Made by a program: the position numbers and the translations under genes
NCBI GenBank assembly: GCA_030603445.1
Contig: JAUVXU010000009.1
Location: 1-64,000, forward strand
DNA length: 64,000 bases
Source: Methanomicrobia archaeon
Lineage (GTDB): Archaea > Methanobacteriota_B > Thermococci > Methanofastidiosales > NM3
Direction: 5' to 3'
Shown: piece after piece, positions 9,420 through 18,395 of the stretch
Layout: every line of letters starts with the position of its first letter
Position numbering within the stretch: position 1 is the stretch's first letter
Notes under the pieces: model-generated
Told to the model about the DNA's origin: nothing
Databases searched by the model: none
What the model saw: only the letters and a program-made list of their open reading frames with translations

Positions 9420-9479
9420 GCAAATATTCATTGTTTATGGAATAAGTGCTCCAAATACGTTCCTTAAAAATAATAAAAA

Positions 9480-9494
9480 GGGGCATCATGCCCC
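9480..9494 (-). terminator. Hairpin terminator between convergent genes
   Basis: A GGGG/CCCC palindrome with the short centre CATCATG lies between two convergent genes. Read on the minus strand it is followed by a T-rich stretch, so it fits a terminator for the lipoprotein gene. It may also slow transcription coming from the membrane protein gene on the plus strand. Confidence 0.55.
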
Positions 9495-9509
9495 CCTTAT
9501 GGCAGTTTT

Positions 9510-10514
9510 CTAAGGAAGTTCAATAGAAAGTGAAACATATGCATTTGGTGCAGAGAATGATTTTAAAGACACAACCCATGGAACCCCTTCTATCAAGTCG
9601 GCGCTTTTAATGTCGTAGGATATGTCTATTCCGCTTGAACCATCTTTTCTGACATAATAGCCAACCTGTTTTGGCCCGTTAAGTATCAAAGACATAGTGT
9701 TTGGTATACCCGTCCATTCTGCGTTAGCACTTACCGTGCCTGTTTTATTTCCTGGGACAAAGAATTTGATTGAACCACGATTGTCGGCTAATATGAAAGA
9801 AAGAGTGATATTATTGTTTGGGTACGCTACGGTGATGTTGCCTGAAGTTGTGGATGTTCCAAAGTTGACAAGGGATACTGTCCAGAGATTCCCTGAATCA
9901 AGATCTGCTTGTGAAACATTATAGCTTACTTCTAGACCACTAGGTCCGTCGCTACGCGCATAATAACCTGTTTGTCCTGGCCCATTAATTATCAGGGCAA
10001 GATTTCCTGCTCCACTGCCCCAAGTTGCACTTGCACTGATTAGTCCTGGTTCATCTATTATCAGATAATGTAGCGCATGATGGGGCGTCATGGCAGTTTC
10101 AAATTCCACTGTTGTTGTTGGAAAAAAGATAAAGGGGGGTATTGTGATTGTAAAGAATGGCGGAAGCACAAAAGATGGTGCTGCAGTAGTTGTTGGAGCA
10201 GCAGTTGTGGTCGGTGGTGGAGTTGTAGTAGGCGCCGCAGTAGTTGTTGGAGCAGCAGTTGTGGTCGGTGGTGGCGTCGTAGTAGGGGCTGCTGTTGTAG
10301 TTGGAGCAGCCGTGGTAGTAGGAGCGGTAGTTATAGGTGGGGGCGTCTCGGTAGGACAGCCTTGATTGCTAGGTTCTCCAGGTATGTCGGGGCAAGCATC
10401 ATACTTGTCTTGAACGCCGTCACCATCTCTGTCGCTTGTTGAGTCGTCTCCCAAAATACATCCTGAAATAATTAGCATCCCAATTATAATAAAGGGCAAG
10501 AAGTGTTTTTTCAT
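9510..10514 (-). CDS. Thr/Pro-rich lipoprotein with TSP3 repeat and duplicated beta domains
   Basis: This is a 334-residue exported protein. The signal peptide ends in a lipobox-like IISGC, with Cys19 as the likely lipid anchor. Residues 28-52 hold a calcium-binding thrombospondin type 3 repeat (DRDGDGVQDKYDACPDIPG). A linker of about 60 residues is built from TTTAAP and TTTPPP repeats, a likely glycosylated stalk. Two similar domains of about 90 residues follow; each contains a NGP block, GYY and DGxSG, and ends in a WxVSL strand, which resembles PPC-type beta sandwiches. The substrate or partner is unknown; a surface binding or adhesion role is an inference. Confidence 0.75.
   Translation of the reverse strand: MKKHFLPFIIIGMLIISGCILGDDSTSDRDGDGVQDKYDACPDIPGEPSNQGCPTETPPPITTAPTTTAAPTTTAAPTTTPPPTTTAAPTTTAAPTTTPPPTTTAAPTTTAAPSFVLPPFFTITIPPFIFFPTTTVEFETAMTPHHALHYLIIDEPGLISASATWGSGAGNLALIINGPGQTGYYARSDGPSGLEVSYNVSQADLDSGNLWTVSLVNFGTSTTSGNITVAYPNNNITLSFILADNRGSIKFFVPGNKTGTVSANAEWTGIPNTMSLILNGPKQVGYYVRKDGSSGIDISYDIKSADLIEGVPWVVSLKSFSAPNAYVSLSIELP
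10170..10345 (-). repeat. Tandem repeat coding a Thr-Thr-Thr-Ala/Pro linker
   Basis: Short related units coding TTTAAP and TTTPPP alternate here inside the lipoprotein gene. The unit order, two Ala-Pro units then a Pro-Pro unit, repeats as a larger block. Such arrays change length by slippage and usually encode extended O-glycosylated stalks. Confidence 0.8.
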
Positions 10515-10669
10515 AAAAATCGCCTGTATAATATTCTTGCATCAACCCTATAAATATGTCGCTTATTTTCAGTGAAAATAAGGCATATCTGCAATTAATG
10601 GAAATATGCAAGTTGCTTATACAGTGATTCTTTAGGTTATATGCCTAGATGGATGAAAGGGATTATGCT

Positions 10670-11167
10670 TCACATATCCAAAAGATTTTTGTTATTGCCT
10701 TTTTCTGCAAACATCTGGTATAAGTTAGCCATCTCAATAGCAGTTTGTGCGGCCTCAAATCCCTTGTTACCTGCCTTTGTTCCGGCCCTCTCGATTGCCT
10801 GATCGATAGTGTCGGTGGTCAAGACGCCAAATATGACTGGAATGTTTGAATCAAGTGCCACTTTTGCAACGCCTTTTGAAACTTCAGAGGAAACATATTC
10901 AAAATGGGGTGTTTCGCCCCTTATGACCGCCCCAAGGCATATGACGCCATCATAGGAATTTTTTGAAACTAACAGTTTTGCTACGCTGGGTATCTCAAAA
11001 GACCCGGGTACCCATATGACCTCTATATTTTCTTTTTGAGCACCATGGCGCATTAAACAATCCAAAGCCCCGTCCATGAGCCTGGATGTGAAGAATTCAT
11101 TGAATCTGCTGATGACAATAGCAAATTTTAATCCATCAGCATTAAGCTTTCCTTCATAAACTTTCAT
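10670..11167 (-). CDS. ribH: 6,7-dimethyl-8-ribityllumazine synthase
   Basis: RibH condenses 3,4-dihydroxy-2-butanone 4-phosphate with the ribitylaminouracil to give lumazine, the penultimate step of riboflavin synthesis. Family motifs are present: [37 protein letters not shown] (active-site His) and [12 protein letters not shown]. At 165 residues it is closer to bacterial than to shorter archaeal versions. Its start overlaps the ribBA stop by one base, with GGAGGT upstream, so the genes are translationally coupled. Confidence 0.93.
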   Translation of the reverse strand: MKVYEGKLNADGLKFAIVISRFNEFFTSRLMDGALDCLMRHGAQKENIEVIWVPGSFEIPSVAKLLVSKNSYDGVICLGAVIRGETPHFEYVSSEVSKGVAKVALDSNIPVIFGVLTTDTIDQAIERAGTKAGNKGFEAAQTAIEMANLYQMFAEKGNNKNLLDM

Positions 11168-12387
11168 CAGATATAACCTCCTTGTAATTTTTCAAGATGA
11201 ATAATATGCCCGAACTTCTCTTTTTTAGTCTTCAGGTAATGTATGTTTTCAAGTCTTGGTTCGACTTCAATAGGCAAACGCTCTACATTCCTTACACCAT
11301 ATTTTCTTAAACCTTCTACTTTCAGAGGATTATTGGTAAGGAGTTTTACATTGTTTATTCCAATATCTTTTATGATCTGTGCAGCTACGTAGTATTCCCT
11401 GGGATCTGGCTTGAATCCTAAGCAAACGTTTGCCTCAAACGTGTCCTTTCCATTATCCTGCAATTCATATGCTTTGAGCTTGTTATGAAGGCCAATTCCT
11501 CTTCCTTCCTGTCGCAGGTAGATAAGCACGCCTGAATCACTTTCTCCTATGATGCGAAGTGATGTTTCCAGCTGTTCCCCGCAGTCACAGCGAATTGATC
11601 CCAGAGCATCCCCTGTAAGGCATTCTGAATGAATGCGAACAATAGTAGAAGGGTCGTTCTTAATATCGCCTTTTATCAATGCTACATGGTGTTCACCTGT
11701 AGTCGTGTCGACATAGCTTACTCCATTGAAATGGCCATGTTTTGTGGGCGAATCAAAAGATGCCTCTCTTCTTACAAAAATTTCTTTTGACCTTCTGTAC
11801 CTGACAAGATCATCGATAGTTATTATCTTTAACCCAAAATTATCGGCGATTTTCTCCAGCTGGGGCAGTCGTGCCATCGTGCCATCTTTATTTAGTATTT
11901 CACATATTACACCAACTGGCTCTAATCCTGCAATTAAAGCTAGATCAACAGCCGCTTCCGTATGCCCCATGCGTTCTAACACGCCTTTTTCACGTGCTTG
12001 CAAGGGGAATATATGACCAGGCCTGCGCAGCATGCCTGCATCTGCATCCGGCCTAACAAGCGTCATGATAGTTTCGTGTCTCTCAAAGGCAGAGATCCCT
12101 GTGGTGGTCTTGACGCCATCAACAGAAACACCAAAAGCTGTATTATGGGGATCCGTGTTCGTGGATGTCATCGGGTGGATGCCTAGCCTATTCATCCCTT
12201 CTTCTTTCATAGGCACACACAGCAGACCTCTTCCGTTAGTGATCATGAAGTTTATTTTCTCAGGGGTAGAATGTCCTGCAGCCATTACAAAGTCCCCCTC
12301 ATTTTCCCTGTCCTCGTCATCGACCACAATGACAATTTTTCCTTTCTTAATATCGTCAATGGCTTCTTCTATAGTGCTTATTTTCAT
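11167..12387 (-). CDS. ribBA: Bifunctional DHBP synthase / GTP cyclohydrolase II
   Basis: The N-terminal half (about 1-200) is 3,4-dihydroxy-2-butanone 4-phosphate synthase with the acidic [11 protein letters not shown] motif. The C-terminal half (about 205-400) is GTP cyclohydrolase II, with zinc ligands in [17 protein letters not shown] and the [10 protein letters not shown] loop. The two supply both branches of the riboflavin pathway. Most archaea make the pyrimidine with a GTP cyclohydrolase III and a separate hydrolase, so this fused enzyme is bacterial in type. The ATG at 12387 is used; the frame extends to a TTG that overlaps ribE. It is the middle gene of ribE-ribBA-ribH. Confidence 0.94.
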   Translation of the reverse strand: MKISTIEEAIDDIKKGKIVIVVDDEDRENEGDFVMAAGHSTPEKINFMITNGRGLLCVPMKEEGMNRLGIHPMTSTNTDPHNTAFGVSVDGVKTTTGISAFERHETIMTLVRPDADAGMLRRPGHIFPLQAREKGVLERMGHTEAAVDLALIAGLEPVGVICEILNKDGTMARLPQLEKIADNFGLKIITIDDLVRYRRSKEIFVRREASFDSPTKHGHFNGVSYVDTTTGEHHVALIKGDIKNDPSTIVRIHSECLTGDALGSIRCDCGEQLETSLRIIGESDSGVLIYLRQEGRGIGLHNKLKAYELQDNGKDTFEANVCLGFKPDPREYYVAAQIIKDIGINNVKLLTNNPLKVEGLRKYGVRNVERLPIEVEPRLENIHYLKTKKEKFGHIIHLEKLQGGYI

Positions 12388-12395
12388 ATAATCCC

Positions 12396-13025
12396 TCAAA
12401 AACCCTTCTCTATTAGAATGCGAGTGTTTATTTCACTTTTTTTATTTTTAGACGTATATTTCTCAATATATTTTGCTATGATGTCATATTCTATGTTTAT
12501 GTTATCCCCTATCCTCTTTGAAGAAAGAATAGTGGACCTAAGTGTATGTGGTATAAGGGCGACCTCAAATGAAGTATCGTCCACAGACACTACTGTAAGG
12601 CTTGTACCATCGATTGCAACAGACCCTTTCTCCACAACGTAGCGGGTGGAAGGGACTTGAATTCTAAAATGCTTGGAATTTTTTTCATCCCATATGTTAA
12701 CTATCCTGCCTGCCTCGTCTATATGGCCAGTAACGATATGCCCATCGACCCTTCCATCGATTCGTAGAGCGCGCTCCAGATTTAGAGGGCTGTTTTGCTT
12801 TAGGGAGTGAAGGGTGGACCTTCGCATAGTTTCAGGCATAACATCAACGGTCATGCTGCAATCATTTGTGTTGCGCACAGTAAGGCAGACACCATTAACT
12901 GCAACACTGTCTCCAATTTTTATATTTTCCATTACAAAACTTGCTGCGATATTCAAACTATAGTTAGAACCATCATTTTTTATAGAGATTATTTTTCCAA
13001 TTTCTTCAACTATGCCCGTAAACAT
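12396..13025 (-). CDS. ribE: Riboflavin synthase, bacterial (two-domain) type
   Basis: Riboflavin synthase dismutates two lumazine molecules to riboflavin. The 209-residue protein has two lumazine-binding repeats, each with an NGVCLTV-type or DGTSLTV strand, and begins with MFTGIVEEIG, the hallmark of the bacterial enzyme. Archaea usually use an unrelated pentameric riboflavin synthase, so this gene points to transfer. It is the promoter-proximal gene of the operon; an inverted repeat lies just upstream. No ribD is present in the cluster. Confidence 0.93.
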   Translation of the reverse strand: MFTGIVEEIGKIISIKNDGSNYSLNIAASFVMENIKIGDSVAVNGVCLTVRNTNDCSMTVDVMPETMRRSTLHSLKQNSPLNLERALRIDGRVDGHIVTGHIDEAGRIVNIWDEKNSKHFRIQVPSTRYVVEKGSVAIDGTSLTVVSVDDTSFEVALIPHTLRSTILSSKRIGDNINIEYDIIAKYIEKYTSKNKKSEINTRILIEKGF

Positions 13026-13039
13026 GACATTTCCTCAAA

Positions 13040-13071
13040 AAGGTGTTTCTACCTGTATATGGTACAACCTT
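13040..13071 (-). promoter_or_regulatory. Inverted repeat at the riboflavin operon promoter
   Basis: Nested arms AAGGT/ACCTT and TACC/GGTA surround a seven-base centre, 15 bases before the ribE start. A TATA-like element on the minus strand at about 13082-13092 would place the transcription start inside this repeat. It could be an operator for a riboflavin regulator or a short leader hairpin. No regulator gene is adjacent. Confidence 0.45.
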
Positions 13072-13160
13072 TGAGTAGGCATATTAAAAATATTTGGGTA
13101 GTTAATCAATTATGAGTAATTTAATAAGTAAGAGGATATGCACAATAAACTGATAAATTA

Positions 13161-13655
13161 TTAGAAGAACTTATCAAAAAGTTTGTGTTTTTCAATAGCG
13201 TTCACTATTATAAGGGATAATACGGCGCCAGAGACGAACTGCAAGACGTTAAGTGGTATCTCACTTAAAGCGGCAGGGTAACCAAATAGATATACTTCAG
13301 CCAAAAAATAACCTAAAACTAGCACGACCCCTCCACATGAAAGAGCTATTACTTTGTATTGCAGTGTTTTCTTCTTATATGCAATCGTCCCGACGACAAA
13401 TCCTTCTATCCCTTTGACGACAAGTGTTATTGGGGCAAATGCACTAAAACCTAAAAGGAGATCGGCAAGAGCAGAACCAATTCCCCCTACAAAGCCGCCG
13501 ACCACACCACCAAATAACATAGCTGCGATATAAATGACAGTTTCCCCAAGATTAAAATATCCTCCTGTTGCAGGAATTGGAACTACCAAGACCATGGTTG
13601 CCACGCATACAAAAGCAGTAAATAGCGCGCGTATAGCTATATCTTTGGATTGCAT
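13161..13655 (-). CDS. ECF transporter S component (vitamin-type)
   Basis: This is a 164-residue membrane protein with about five or six hydrophobic helices. The opening IAIRALFTAFVCVATMVLVVPIP, then GYFNLGETVIYIAAMLFGG, matches substrate-binding S subunits of energy-coupling factor transporters. S subunits of this type bind vitamins such as riboflavin, thiamine precursors or pyridoxine. Its place just upstream of the riboflavin genes suggests flavin uptake, but it has its own promoter region and the ligand is an inference. No ECF ATPase or T subunit is encoded here, so it must share a module made elsewhere. Confidence 0.75.
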   Translation of the reverse strand: MQSKDIAIRALFTAFVCVATMVLVVPIPATGGYFNLGETVIYIAAMLFGGVVGGFVGGIGSALADLLLGFSAFAPITLVVKGIEGFVVGTIAYKKKTLQYKVIALSCGGVVLVLGYFLAEVYLFGYPAALSEIPLNVLQFVSGAVLSLIIVNAIEKHKLFDKFF

Positions 13656-13731
13656 GGTTTAATAAAAAATATGGATATTAAAAACATTTGTGTTCCTACA
13701 CAATAATGAGTAAGAAAGAAAAATGAAAGGA

Positions 13732-14376
13732 TCACTGCTTAACAGATTTCCAATCATTAAGGAAACTATCAAGGCCTTTGTCTGTTAAAGGGTGCTTGAA
13801 CATCTTTTCAAGAATGGCAGCAGGAATGGTTGCAACATCTGCTCCAAGCCTGGCAGACTCAAGAACATGCAGTGGGTGTCTTATGCTTGCCACGATAACC
13901 TCTGCATCAATGTTATAATTGTTCTTTATTGTGGCGATATCTGAGATTATCTCCATACCATAATGACCGATATCATCAAGTCTTCCAATAAATGGCGAGA
14001 GAAAAGTGGTCCCTGCTTTCATGGCAATCAATGCTTGGCTGACAGAGAAAATAAGCGTTGTATTGGTCATTATCTCCTCATCGCGAAGTATGGGTAGCGC
14101 CTTTACGCCTTCTTTGATGAAAGGGACCTTAACGACAATGTTGTCGGACCAAGTAGAGAATTCACGAGCCTCTGCAAGGATCCCATCAGTGTTTTCACTT
14201 GTGGCCTCAACAGATACAGGTCCATCGACAATAGCGCATATGTCACGTATTATGCTTTTGAAACTTTGCTGTTCTTTTGCAATAAGGGAGGGATTTGTGG
14301 TTACACCATCCACTAAACCCATATCGTTCCAATACTTTATTTCTGAAATATTGGCCGTGTCTATAAAAAACTTCAT
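13732..14376 (-). CDS. tal: Small transaldolase / fructose-6-phosphate aldolase family
   Basis: This is a 214-residue class I aldolase of the short transaldolase family. It begins MKFFIDTANISEIKYW and has DGVTTNPSLIAK, then VKVPF with the Schiff-base Lys region, and SPFIGRLDDIG. Members act as transaldolase or as fructose-6-phosphate aldolase; sequence alone does not separate them with certainty. The neighbours (transketolase halves and pentose epimerase) favour transaldolase in ribose 5-phosphate synthesis. Its start overlaps the stop of the upstream transketolase gene by four bases. Confidence 0.88.
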   Translation of the reverse strand: MKFFIDTANISEIKYWNDMGLVDGVTTNPSLIAKEQQSFKSIIRDICAIVDGPVSVEATSENTDGILAEAREFSTWSDNIVVKVPFIKEGVKALPILRDEEIMTNTTLIFSVSQALIAMKAGTTFLSPFIGRLDDIGHYGMEIISDIATIKNNYNIDAEVIVASIRHPLHVLESARLGADVATIPAAILEKMFKHPLTDKGLDSFLNDWKSVKQ

Positions 14377-15296
14377 TTCACCAACTCCTTAGCTTTTTTT
14401 ACAATGGCATTAGACGAAATGCCATACTTTATATACAGGTCCTTTGGGCTGCCAGATTCTGTGAAGCTACGAACCCCCAAACGAGAAATACGTGTTGGGT
14501 AAGCACTGCTAAGGTATTCACACACCCTGCCGCCCATGCCGCAATACACGCTATGGTCTTCAACTGTTATTATCCTTCCACAGCGTTTTGCAGCAGCAAC
14601 AATGGTCTTCTCATCAAATGGCCGCAATACCTGCATATCTATAACTTGTGCTGATATATTGTCTTGCTTTAGTTTAGAAGCAGCTTTTAATGCATCATGT
14701 GTAGAATAGCCGCATGTAAAAATAGTAACATCCTCTCCTTCGCGCAGGACATGCGATTTTCCTGCATTGAAGTCTTCATTAGGGTCGTATATCTGCTCTA
14801 CACTGTCCCTAAATAAACGTACATAACTGGGTCCTTCTTCATTGTATATGTGGTGGATGGTCGCATATGTAGAAACAGGGTCGCTTGGAACATATATTTG
14901 CATATTTGGAAGTGTCCTCATCATGGCCAAGTCCTCATTGGCATGATGGCTTGCCCCATCTTTTCCAACAGATATGCCTCCATGGGTGGATACTAAGTTC
15001 ACATTAAGATTGGGATATGCTATGCACATACGTATCTGATCAAAAGACCTTCCCGGCACAAATGCACAAAACGTTGAAACGAACGGGTGCTTTCCACAAG
15101 ACGCAAGACCTGCGGCCGTTGCTACCATATCCTGCTCGCAGATGCCCATATTGAAAAATCTATCAGGATATTTTTTGCCAAAGACCGCCGTTTTTGTGGA
15201 ACCAGATAGGTCCGCATCAAGCACGACAACATCTTTATCAGAATCACCCAGCTCTGCTAGAGCCTTCCCATATAAGTCACGTACATTTACTTTCAT
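14373..15296 (-). CDS. Transketolase, C-terminal subunit
   Basis: This is the pyrimidine-binding and C-terminal half of a split transketolase. It shows VVLDADLSGSTKT, NMGICEQDMVATAAGLA (the glutamate that activates thiamine diphosphate) and HGGISVGKDGASHHANEDLAMMR. The ATG at 15296 overlaps the stop of the N-terminal subunit gene in an ATGA arrangement, so the two chains are translated together. Split transketolases are common in archaea. It acts in the non-oxidative pentose phosphate pathway. Confidence 0.9.
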   Translation of the reverse strand: MKVNVRDLYGKALAELGDSDKDVVVLDADLSGSTKTAVFGKKYPDRFFNMGICEQDMVATAAGLASCGKHPFVSTFCAFVPGRSFDQIRMCIAYPNLNVNLVSTHGGISVGKDGASHHANEDLAMMRTLPNMQIYVPSDPVSTYATIHHIYNEEGPSYVRLFRDSVEQIYDPNEDFNAGKSHVLREGEDVTIFTCGYSTHDALKAASKLKQDNISAQVIDMQVLRPFDEKTIVAAAKRCGRIITVEDHSVYCGMGGRVCEYLSSAYPTRISRLGVRSFTESGSPKDLYIKYGISSNAIVKKAKELVK

Positions 15297-16108
15297 AAGG
15301 AACACTCCCTTATGGCCTCTTCGTACTGTTCGGATAGAAGAGGTTTTCCATGCCAGTTGTTTTTGCCTTCCATGCAGGATACCCCTTTTCCTTTTTTAGT
15401 GTGGGCTATAACAAGCGAAGGTTTGTTAGTTACTTCACATGCTTTTCTAAGGACATTTTGCAATGCCCCGACGTTATGCCCGTCTACCTCAAAGACCTCC
15501 CATCCAAAAGACCTGAACTTCTCGTCAAGTGGCTCAAGTGACATTATGCTCTCTGTATTATCATCACACTGCAGCATGTTGCGATCTACGATGGCAACTA
15601 CGTTGGATAAGTTGTAATGCGCAGACGTCATTGCCGCCTCCCATACTTGGCCCTCCTGTAGTTCACCATCCCCCATAAGGACGAAAATATTGGGCGATAG
15701 ATTATCAAGCCTGCATGCAAGCGCCATGCCATTGGCAACAGAAAGGCCCATACCAAGGGAACCTGTGGAAAAATCCACGCCAGGTGTCTTGTTCATATCA
15801 GGATGCCCCTGAAGCCTGCTGTTGATATCCCTAAGTGAACCGAGCTCTTCACGAGGTATAAAACCACGAAGCGAGAGCGCAGAATAATATGTGGGCGCAG
15901 CATGCCCCTTTGAAAGGATAAAGCGATCTCTATCTGCTTTATTGGGGTATGCAGGATCTATTTTCATCATATCAAGTATTAACACACCAATTATCTCTAC
16001 ACAAGAAAGGCAACTGGAAGGATGTCCAGACTCGGCTTTAGTTGTCATTTTTATGGCATCAATACGGATGATGTCACATTTTTTCTTTAGTTCTTTAGTA
16101 TCCATCAT
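15293..16108 (-). CDS. Transketolase, N-terminal subunit
   Basis: This is the diphosphate-binding half of transketolase, about 270 residues. GHPSSCLSCVEI, LSKGHAAPTYYSAL and the thiamine diphosphate motif MGDGELQEGQVWEAAM are clear. The start lies among adjacent ATG codons at 16108 and 16105, both overlapping the end of the epimerase gene. It pairs with the C-terminal subunit gene directly downstream. Confidence 0.9.
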   Translation of the reverse strand: MMDTKELKKKCDIIRIDAIKMTTKAESGHPSSCLSCVEIIGVLILDMMKIDPAYPNKADRDRFILSKGHAAPTYYSALSLRGFIPREELGSLRDINSRLQGHPDMNKTPGVDFSTGSLGMGLSVANGMALACRLDNLSPNIFVLMGDGELQEGQVWEAAMTSAHYNLSNVVAIVDRNMLQCDDNTESIMSLEPLDEKFRSFGWEVFEVDGHNVGALQNVLRKACEVTNKPSLVIAHTKKGKGVSCMEGKNNWHGKPLLSEQYEEAIRECSL

Positions 16109-16739
16109 TATTATCACACATCTTTATCATCTTAAGATATGCTTCGCGTGGGTCATGTTTAAAGATCCCAGCTCCAACAACAAAGTGGTCTGCACCACAT
16201 GATTTTAATTTTGTTATATTGCTCTGCGTAACGCCTCCATCGACAACAATATCATAATTGTAATTTGCTTCAAGACGTGTTGAATGAAACAATTTAACCT
16301 TGTCGAAAGTAGATTCCACGAATGAAGCACCACCAAATCCGGGATACACCCCCATTATGATCAAGAAGTCAATAGACGATAGTATCTCTTGCGAGATATT
16401 ATGGGTGTCCGGATTTACTGCTACACCTATCTTCGATCCTTGTGGTATATCCAGGCTGTGCGGGTGAATCCCTGTCTCGGCATGGTAAGAGATCCATTTC
16501 TGCGGGATGTCCTCAAACAGTTTTATGAATCTTTGGGGGTCTTTTACCATATAATGCACATCAAGATCAAAATCAAACTCATCGTAAATTTCCTTGATAT
16601 ACTTTGGGCCAAAGCTGACATTTGGGATAAACACGCCATCGCCTATATCAATGTGCAACATTGGTGCCACTCCTACTAGTTTTTTTAATTGCTCATGTAA
16701 GTGCAAATGGTTTGTAGAAAGTATTGAAGGCAGTATCAT
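16095..16739 (-). CDS. rpe: Ribulose-phosphate 3-epimerase
   Basis: This TIM-barrel enzyme interconverts ribulose 5-phosphate and xylulose 5-phosphate. Signatures are ILPSILSTNH at the N-terminus, MLHIDIGDGVFIPNVSFG with metal-binding His and Asp, MGVYPGFGGASF, and VDGGVTQSN. The ATG at 16739 is chosen because conserved sequence begins there; the frame extends 14 codons further without conservation. It leads the four-gene pentose phosphate operon and diverges from the PEP carboxylase gene. Confidence 0.91.
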   Translation of the reverse strand: MILPSILSTNHLHLHEQLKKLVGVAPMLHIDIGDGVFIPNVSFGPKYIKEIYDEFDFDLDVHYMVKDPQRFIKLFEDIPQKWISYHAETGIHPHSLDIPQGSKIGVAVNPDTHNISQEILSSIDFLIIMGVYPGFGGASFVESTFDKVKLFHSTRLEANYNYDIVVDGGVTQSNITKLKSCGADHFVVGAGIFKHDPREAYLKMIKMCDNNDGY

Positions 16740-16870
16740 ACAGTAACCTGTGGCATGCAATATATATTGGGCTTGTTGCATCGCTTAAAATATTTTTTGG
16801 TGTGTTGTACGTTTATAATTTCTATAATCATAAACAAAAAATATAAATCCCTAAGTAAATATGTTCTTCT

Positions 16871-18328
16871 ATGGATAAAATACCGCGCTGTATGAGCACC
16901 CAACACCCGGACAATGTTTCACCCCCATTTTTTGCAATAAATCCTGAGTTGGGGGGAGATGACGAGATACAAGAAGCATACTACGTGTTCTCACATCTTC
17001 GTTGCGATGAGCAGATGTGGGATTGCGAAGGAAAAGAAGTGGATAACTTCGTGATAAAAAAACTTCTGTCCCGTTATGAGGACTTCTTTCATGAGCATAT
17101 TATTGGAGAGGATGTCTTTATTACATTTAGGGTGCCAAATCCACAACTAGAAAAAACAGAATCAAAGATATTACTTGAGACTTTAGAATCCATACCGCGC
17201 TCATTTGATACATCCCAATTATTTTACAAGAAAGACATTACACCTATATTTGAGGTAATACTGCCGATGACAACATCCCATGAGGAGTTAAACAACATAT
17301 ATGATTACTATAAGGAGTTTGTGGCAGGAAAACAAGAAAAAAAGATAGGAAATACTACAATAAAAGAGTGGATAGGGGATTTTCAGCCCGAAAACATAAA
17401 TGTTATTCCTTTAGTGGAGGATTATGAGCATATCCTAAATGTTGACACAATTATTAAGAACTATCTTGTGGACAAAGATGTTAGCCACCAACGCGTTTTC
17501 CTTGCACGCAGCGACCCTGCAATGAACTATGGATTTTACTCAGCAATAATACTCAATAAGATAGCGTTGCAGCGCCTTCACAACACATCAAAAGAGTTGG
17601 GGGTAAAGATATGCCCAATAATAGGCGTTGGGACTGCTCCTTTTAGAGGATATCTTTCCCCATATACTGTGGATGACTTCGTAAACGAGTACCCGTCTAT
17701 GCAAACATACTCAATACAATCTGCATTCAAATATGACTATCCCCCTCATGATGTAATAAAAGCAATTGATAAGCTGCATAAAACCAAAGTAAAAAATCCT
17801 AGAACAGTTGATGAGGAAGTTGCGATTGAAGTAATAAAACGTTATTCTAAGTCGTATCGCGAGGAAGTTAAGAAGGTAGCACCCATTGTAAACAAGCTTT
17901 CAAAATATGTCCCGGCGCGAAGGAAAAGAAAGCTACATATCAGTCTTTTTGGTTACTCAAGAAGCATGGATGGTGTAACTTTGCCACGTGCTATTGCCTT
18001 CACATCCAGCTTATACTCTTTAGGATTTCCCCCCGAATTATTAGGTTTTGGCTGTTTGGATGAAAATGATATAGATATCATAAAAAAGATACATATAAAC
18101 TTCAATGAAACTCTCTCTGCGGCGCTTTCCTATTATAATCCAAGTTCTGATTCATTACTAAAAATAGAGATTCGTGACAAACTCGAAAAGCTAGATATTG
18201 ATATTGTCCCTAATAATCAACATATGCAGCTTACAGAAAACATAATAGACTGCATAAAGAAAAATGACTTGGACCAGTTACAGAATCTGTGCCTCCATGC
18301 AGCAAACATACGCAAGTTCTTAGGATAA
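16871..18328 (+). CDS. ppcA: Phosphoenolpyruvate carboxylase, archaeal type
   Basis: This enzyme carboxylates PEP to oxaloacetate for biosynthesis. At 485 residues it is about half the size of bacterial PEP carboxylase and matches the archaeal family. The N-terminus has PRCMSTQHPDN and a later RCDEQMWDCEGKEVD segment; LARSDPAMNYG and GVGTAPFRG hold active-site residues. A TATA-like AT stretch at about 16840-16850 sits so close to the ATG that the mRNA is probably nearly leaderless. Confidence 0.93.
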   Translation: MDKIPRCMSTQHPDNVSPPFFAINPELGGDDEIQEAYYVFSHLRCDEQMWDCEGKEVDNFVIKKLLSRYEDFFHEHIIGEDVFITFRVPNPQLEKTESKILLETLESIPRSFDTSQLFYKKDITPIFEVILPMTTSHEELNNIYDYYKEFVAGKQEKKIGNTTIKEWIGDFQPENINVIPLVEDYEHILNVDTIIKNYLVDKDVSHQRVFLARSDPAMNYGFYSAIILNKIALQRLHNTSKELGVKICPIIGVGTAPFRGYLSPYTVDDFVNEYPSMQTYSIQSAFKYDYPPHDVIKAIDKLHKTKVKNPRTVDEEVAIEVIKRYSKSYREEVKKVAPIVNKLSKYVPARRKRKLHISLFGYSRSMDGVTLPRAIAFTSSLYSLGFPPELLGFGCLDENDIDIIKKIHINFNETLSAALSYYNPSSDSLLKIEIRDKLEKLDIDIVPNNQHMQLTENIIDCIKKNDLDQLQNLCLHAANIRKFLG

Positions 18329-18395
18329 TATTTTGGAACTCTTGTATTAATTTCAAAAGATAGTATTATTAAATGTTAAGTGGGTATTTAGTGTT

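Noticed and set aside
10077-10442. Open frames opposite the lipoprotein gene (Cys/Trp-rich and Val/Gly-rich)
   Set aside because: They are the antisense reading of the Thr/Pro repeat and have no independent start or family signal.
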